This document shows, piece by piece, positions 62,446 through 64,000 of a stretch of DNA of 64,000 nucleotides; the first letter of the stretch is position 1, and the number at the start of each line of letters is the position of its first letter. Made by a program: the position numbers and the translations under genes. The stretch spans positions 1,139 through 65,138 of the forward strand of contig NZ_QVRA01000003.1 of the NCBI RefSeq assembly GCF_003591655.1, in the 5' to 3' direction. Source of the DNA: Sphingobium terrigena. GTDB taxonomy: Bacteria > Pseudomonadota > Alphaproteobacteria > Sphingomonadales > Sphingomonadaceae. The notes beneath the pieces were generated by a model. The model was given only the letters and a program-made list of their open reading frames with translations. It had not been told where the DNA came from and ran no database searches.

Positions 62446-62766
62446 ATGCAAGCCCCGACCGAGATTTTTGAAGCGATCGCGCTCCAGAAGTGCCTGATGG
62501 TGACCTATAACAAGATGGTCGTCACCCTGGCCCCGCACATCCTCTACACGCGCCATGATGAATTGTTCATCGACGCCGTGACCGTGGACCGCGACGGCAA
62601 GCCGCCGCGCGAGCTGAAACTCGGCACCTTCAAGCTGGTGGGTCTGTCCGACCTCAAGGTGCTGGACGATCCGTTCGAGGCGATGCACGGCCTCTACGAC
62701 CAGAATGACGACAAATATCGGAACGTCACCCTGTTCGCCGTCGCGCCGGAGAGCGCCGCCGCCTGA
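62446..62766 (+). CDS. WYL-domain-like small protein
   Basis: A 106-residue protein, IALQKCLMVTYNKMVVTLAPHILY followed by LFIDAVTVDRDGKPPRELKLGTFKLVGLSDLKVLD, which has the strand order of WYL ligand-binding domains but no DNA-binding domain. WYL domains sense nucleic acids or nucleotides in CRISPR and other regulators; a solitary one has no clear role. A GTG at 62360, overlapping the MATE stop, could add 28 residues. Confidence 0.65.
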   Translation: MQAPTEIFEAIALQKCLMVTYNKMVVTLAPHILYTRHDELFIDAVTVDRDGKPPRELKLGTFKLVGLSDLKVLDDPFEAMHGLYDQNDDKYRNVTLFAVAPESAAA

Positions 62767-62788
62767 TTGGCGGGCCTGCCATTACACA

Positions 62789-62887
62789 CCGTTCGCCCTG
62801 AGCGAAGTCGAAGGGCTCTGCTGAGCCGCAGGCGAAGCTGCTTCGCTCCGCTCAGCACAAGGCTTCGACTTCGCTCAGCCCGAACGG
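62789..62887. repeat. Intergenic inverted-repeat element (CCGTTCG..CGAACGG type)
   Basis: It opens CCGTTCGCCCTGAGCGAAG and closes CTTCGCTCAGCCCGAACGG, with AAGTCGAAG/CTTCGACTT arms and a central hairpin. It closely matches the element at 37557-37703 and lies between two convergent genes. Confidence 0.75.
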
Positions 62888-62906
62888 ACGGGGTCGTTGC
62901 AACCCC

Positions 62907-63677
62907 TCACTTCTTCAACCGATAGCCCGTCCTGAACATCCAGCCGATAATCCCCAAACACACCGCCAGCATCCCCGCGACGAAGATCAGGCTGAACTCG
63001 ATGGCCACATCGCCCTTGCCAAAGAAGGTCCAGCGGAAGCCCGAAATCAGGTAAACGATCGGGTTGAACAAAGTGATCGTGCGCCACGGTTCGGCCAGCA
63101 TCTGCACCGAATAAAAAGCCCCGCCCAGAAACGTCATCGGCATGATCAGCAGCATCGGGATCACCTGCAACTGCTCGAAACTCTGCGCCCAGATGCCCAG
63201 GATGAAGCCGAACAGGCAGAAACTGATCGCGATCAGGATCATGAACCCCGCCATCGCAAACGGATGCGCCACCGGCACGTCGACGAACAGATGCGCGGTC
63301 AGGAAAATGATCGTCCCGATGATCAGCGACTTGGTCGCCGCCGCGCCCACATAGGCGATGATCGTCTCGGTCGCGGAAACCGGTGCAGACAGCAATTCAT
63401 AGATGGTGCCGGTGAATTTGGGCATGTAGATGCCGAAACTGGCGTTGAAGATGCTTTCGGTGAACATCGCCATCATGATCAGCCCCGGCACGATGAAGGC
63501 GGCATAGGGGATGCCGTCCACCTCCGTCATCCGCGACCCGATCGCCCCGCCAAACACCACGAAATACAGCGTCGTCGTGATCACCGGCACCAGCAGCCCG
63601 GTCAGCAGCGTCCGCCGGAAGCGATGCAGCTCGAATTTGTAGATAGACGCGATCGCGCGCAGGTTGACCAAACTCAT
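62907..63677 (-). CDS. ABC-2 type transporter permease
   Basis: A 256-residue membrane protein of the ABC-2 exporter class, with six helices and the signature region FGIYMPKFTGTIYELLSAPVSATETIIAY, then PMTFLGGAFYSVQMLAEPWRTIT and FNPIVYLISGFRW. It pairs with the ATPase gene upstream, whose stop it overlaps (ATGA). Such pairs export polysaccharide precursors, lipids or drugs; nothing local decides which. Confidence 0.92.
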   Translation of the reverse strand: MSLVNLRAIASIYKFELHRFRRTLLTGLLVPVITTTLYFVVFGGAIGSRMTEVDGIPYAAFIVPGLIMMAMFTESIFNASFGIYMPKFTGTIYELLSAPVSATETIIAYVGAAATKSLIIGTIIFLTAHLFVDVPVAHPFAMAGFMILIAISFCLFGFILGIWAQSFEQLQVIPMLLIMPMTFLGGAFYSVQMLAEPWRTITLFNPIVYLISGFRWTFFGKGDVAIEFSLIFVAGMLAVCLGIIGWMFRTGYRLKK

Positions 63678-64000
63678 GCCGCCTTCTCCTGATGGACCAG
63701 GCTCACGAAAATATCCTCCAGGCTGCTCTGCGCCGTATTCAGATCCTTGTAGCCGATGCCAAGGTCACCCAGCCGCCGCAGCAGCGACGACACGCCGGTC
63801 CGCTCCGCCTGGGTATCGAAAATATATTCAATCTCCTGACCATCGCCCTTCAGCGTCACGTCCCATTCCGCCAGTTCCACCGGCACCGCCGCCAGCCGCT
63901 CGGCCAGCACCACGGTCAGCGTTTTCTTGCCCAGCTTCTTCATCAGCGCGGTCTTGTCCTCGACCAGCATCAACTCGCCCCGGTTGATCACCCCCACCCG
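63674..64000 (-). CDS. ABC transporter ATPase, C-terminal part
   Basis: The gene enters from the right edge; only the last 108 or so residues are visible (RVGVINRGELMLVEDKTALMKKLG and on). This part follows the H-loop of multidrug-type ABC-2 ATPases (the I-N-x-G-x-L segment) and includes the family-typical C-terminal domain ending LNTAQSSLEDIFVSLV. Walker motifs lie outside the window. It is coupled to the permease by an ATGA overlap. Confidence 0.88.
   Translation of the reverse strand, partial: RVGVINRGELMLVEDKTALMKKLGKKTLTVVLAERLAAVPVELAEWDVTLKGDGQEIEYIFDTQAERTGVSSLLRRLGDLGIGYKDLNTAQSSLEDIFVSLVHQEKAA

Overview
The window is 64 kb of chromosomal DNA from an alphaproteobacterium, most likely a sphingomonad (Sphingobium/Sphingomonas-like). 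This is inferred from the high GC content, large TonB-dependent receptors in place of porin-type uptake, a cell-cycle methyltransferase of the CcrM type, a cpa/tad pilus cluster, a split-alpha-subunit transhydrogenase preceded by a small cytochrome-oxidase subunit IV gene, and sphingomonad-style small proteins ending in acidic SFPASDPP-type tails. No rRNA, tRNA or CRISPR array was recognised.

Layout. 1-3.9 kb is an accessory patch: a truncated FUSC-type exporter gene coupled to a chimeric resolvase-MarR gene, a DUF433/DUF5615 toxin-antitoxin pair, and a broken P4-type integrase in AT-richer DNA with no intact genes. 3.9-7.7 kb pairs a TonB receptor with a NylB-like serine hydrolase. 7.9-16.2 kb is a fructan/sucrose utilisation locus on the minus strand: ROK repressor, TonB receptor, ROK fructokinase, sugar porter and GH32 fructosidase, with a 43-bp operator palindrome over the receptor promoter. 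16.5-21.2 kb is a nitrate-type ABC importer behind a leader with a terminator hairpin, followed by a ferredoxin-reductase-type flavoprotein. 21.3-30.3 kb is mainly housekeeping: 2H phosphoesterase, peroxiredoxin, a tandem pair of 4-TM proteins, mltG, fabF, acpP, a GT87 protein and a fabD-crotonase-fabG operon.

30.4-36.1 kb is an OprM/MacA/MacB-like tripartite export operon and an RcnB-like protein. 36.1-39.2 kb has a GntP permease and the rpsF-rpsR-rplI operon. 39.4-41.7 kb has a DUF1508 protein, an FAD oxidoreductase and an alpha/beta hydrolase. 41.7-48.8 kb is a cpaABCDE-tadBC pilus cluster that lacks the CpaF ATPase and any Flp pilin. 48.9-53.7 kb has DUF2147 and STAS-like proteins, an Asp/Glu racemase and the pnt operon. 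53.9-64 kb has an orphan sigma-54 response regulator, a lipoprotein, folP, ccrM with a dense cluster of its own GANTC target sites upstream, an ArsR regulator with a perfect 18-bp palindrome at its start, DUF808 and MATE membrane proteins, a WYL-like protein, and an ABC-2 exporter running off the right end.

At least eleven intergenic inverted-repeat elements of a few recurring types sit between genes. One lies inside the MacB operon, and two carry the same composite arrangement in opposite orientations. The most unusual signals are the resolvase-MarR chimera, the missing CpaF, the large PUL operator, the GANTC cluster at ccrM and the repeat-supplied ribosome binding site in the export operon.
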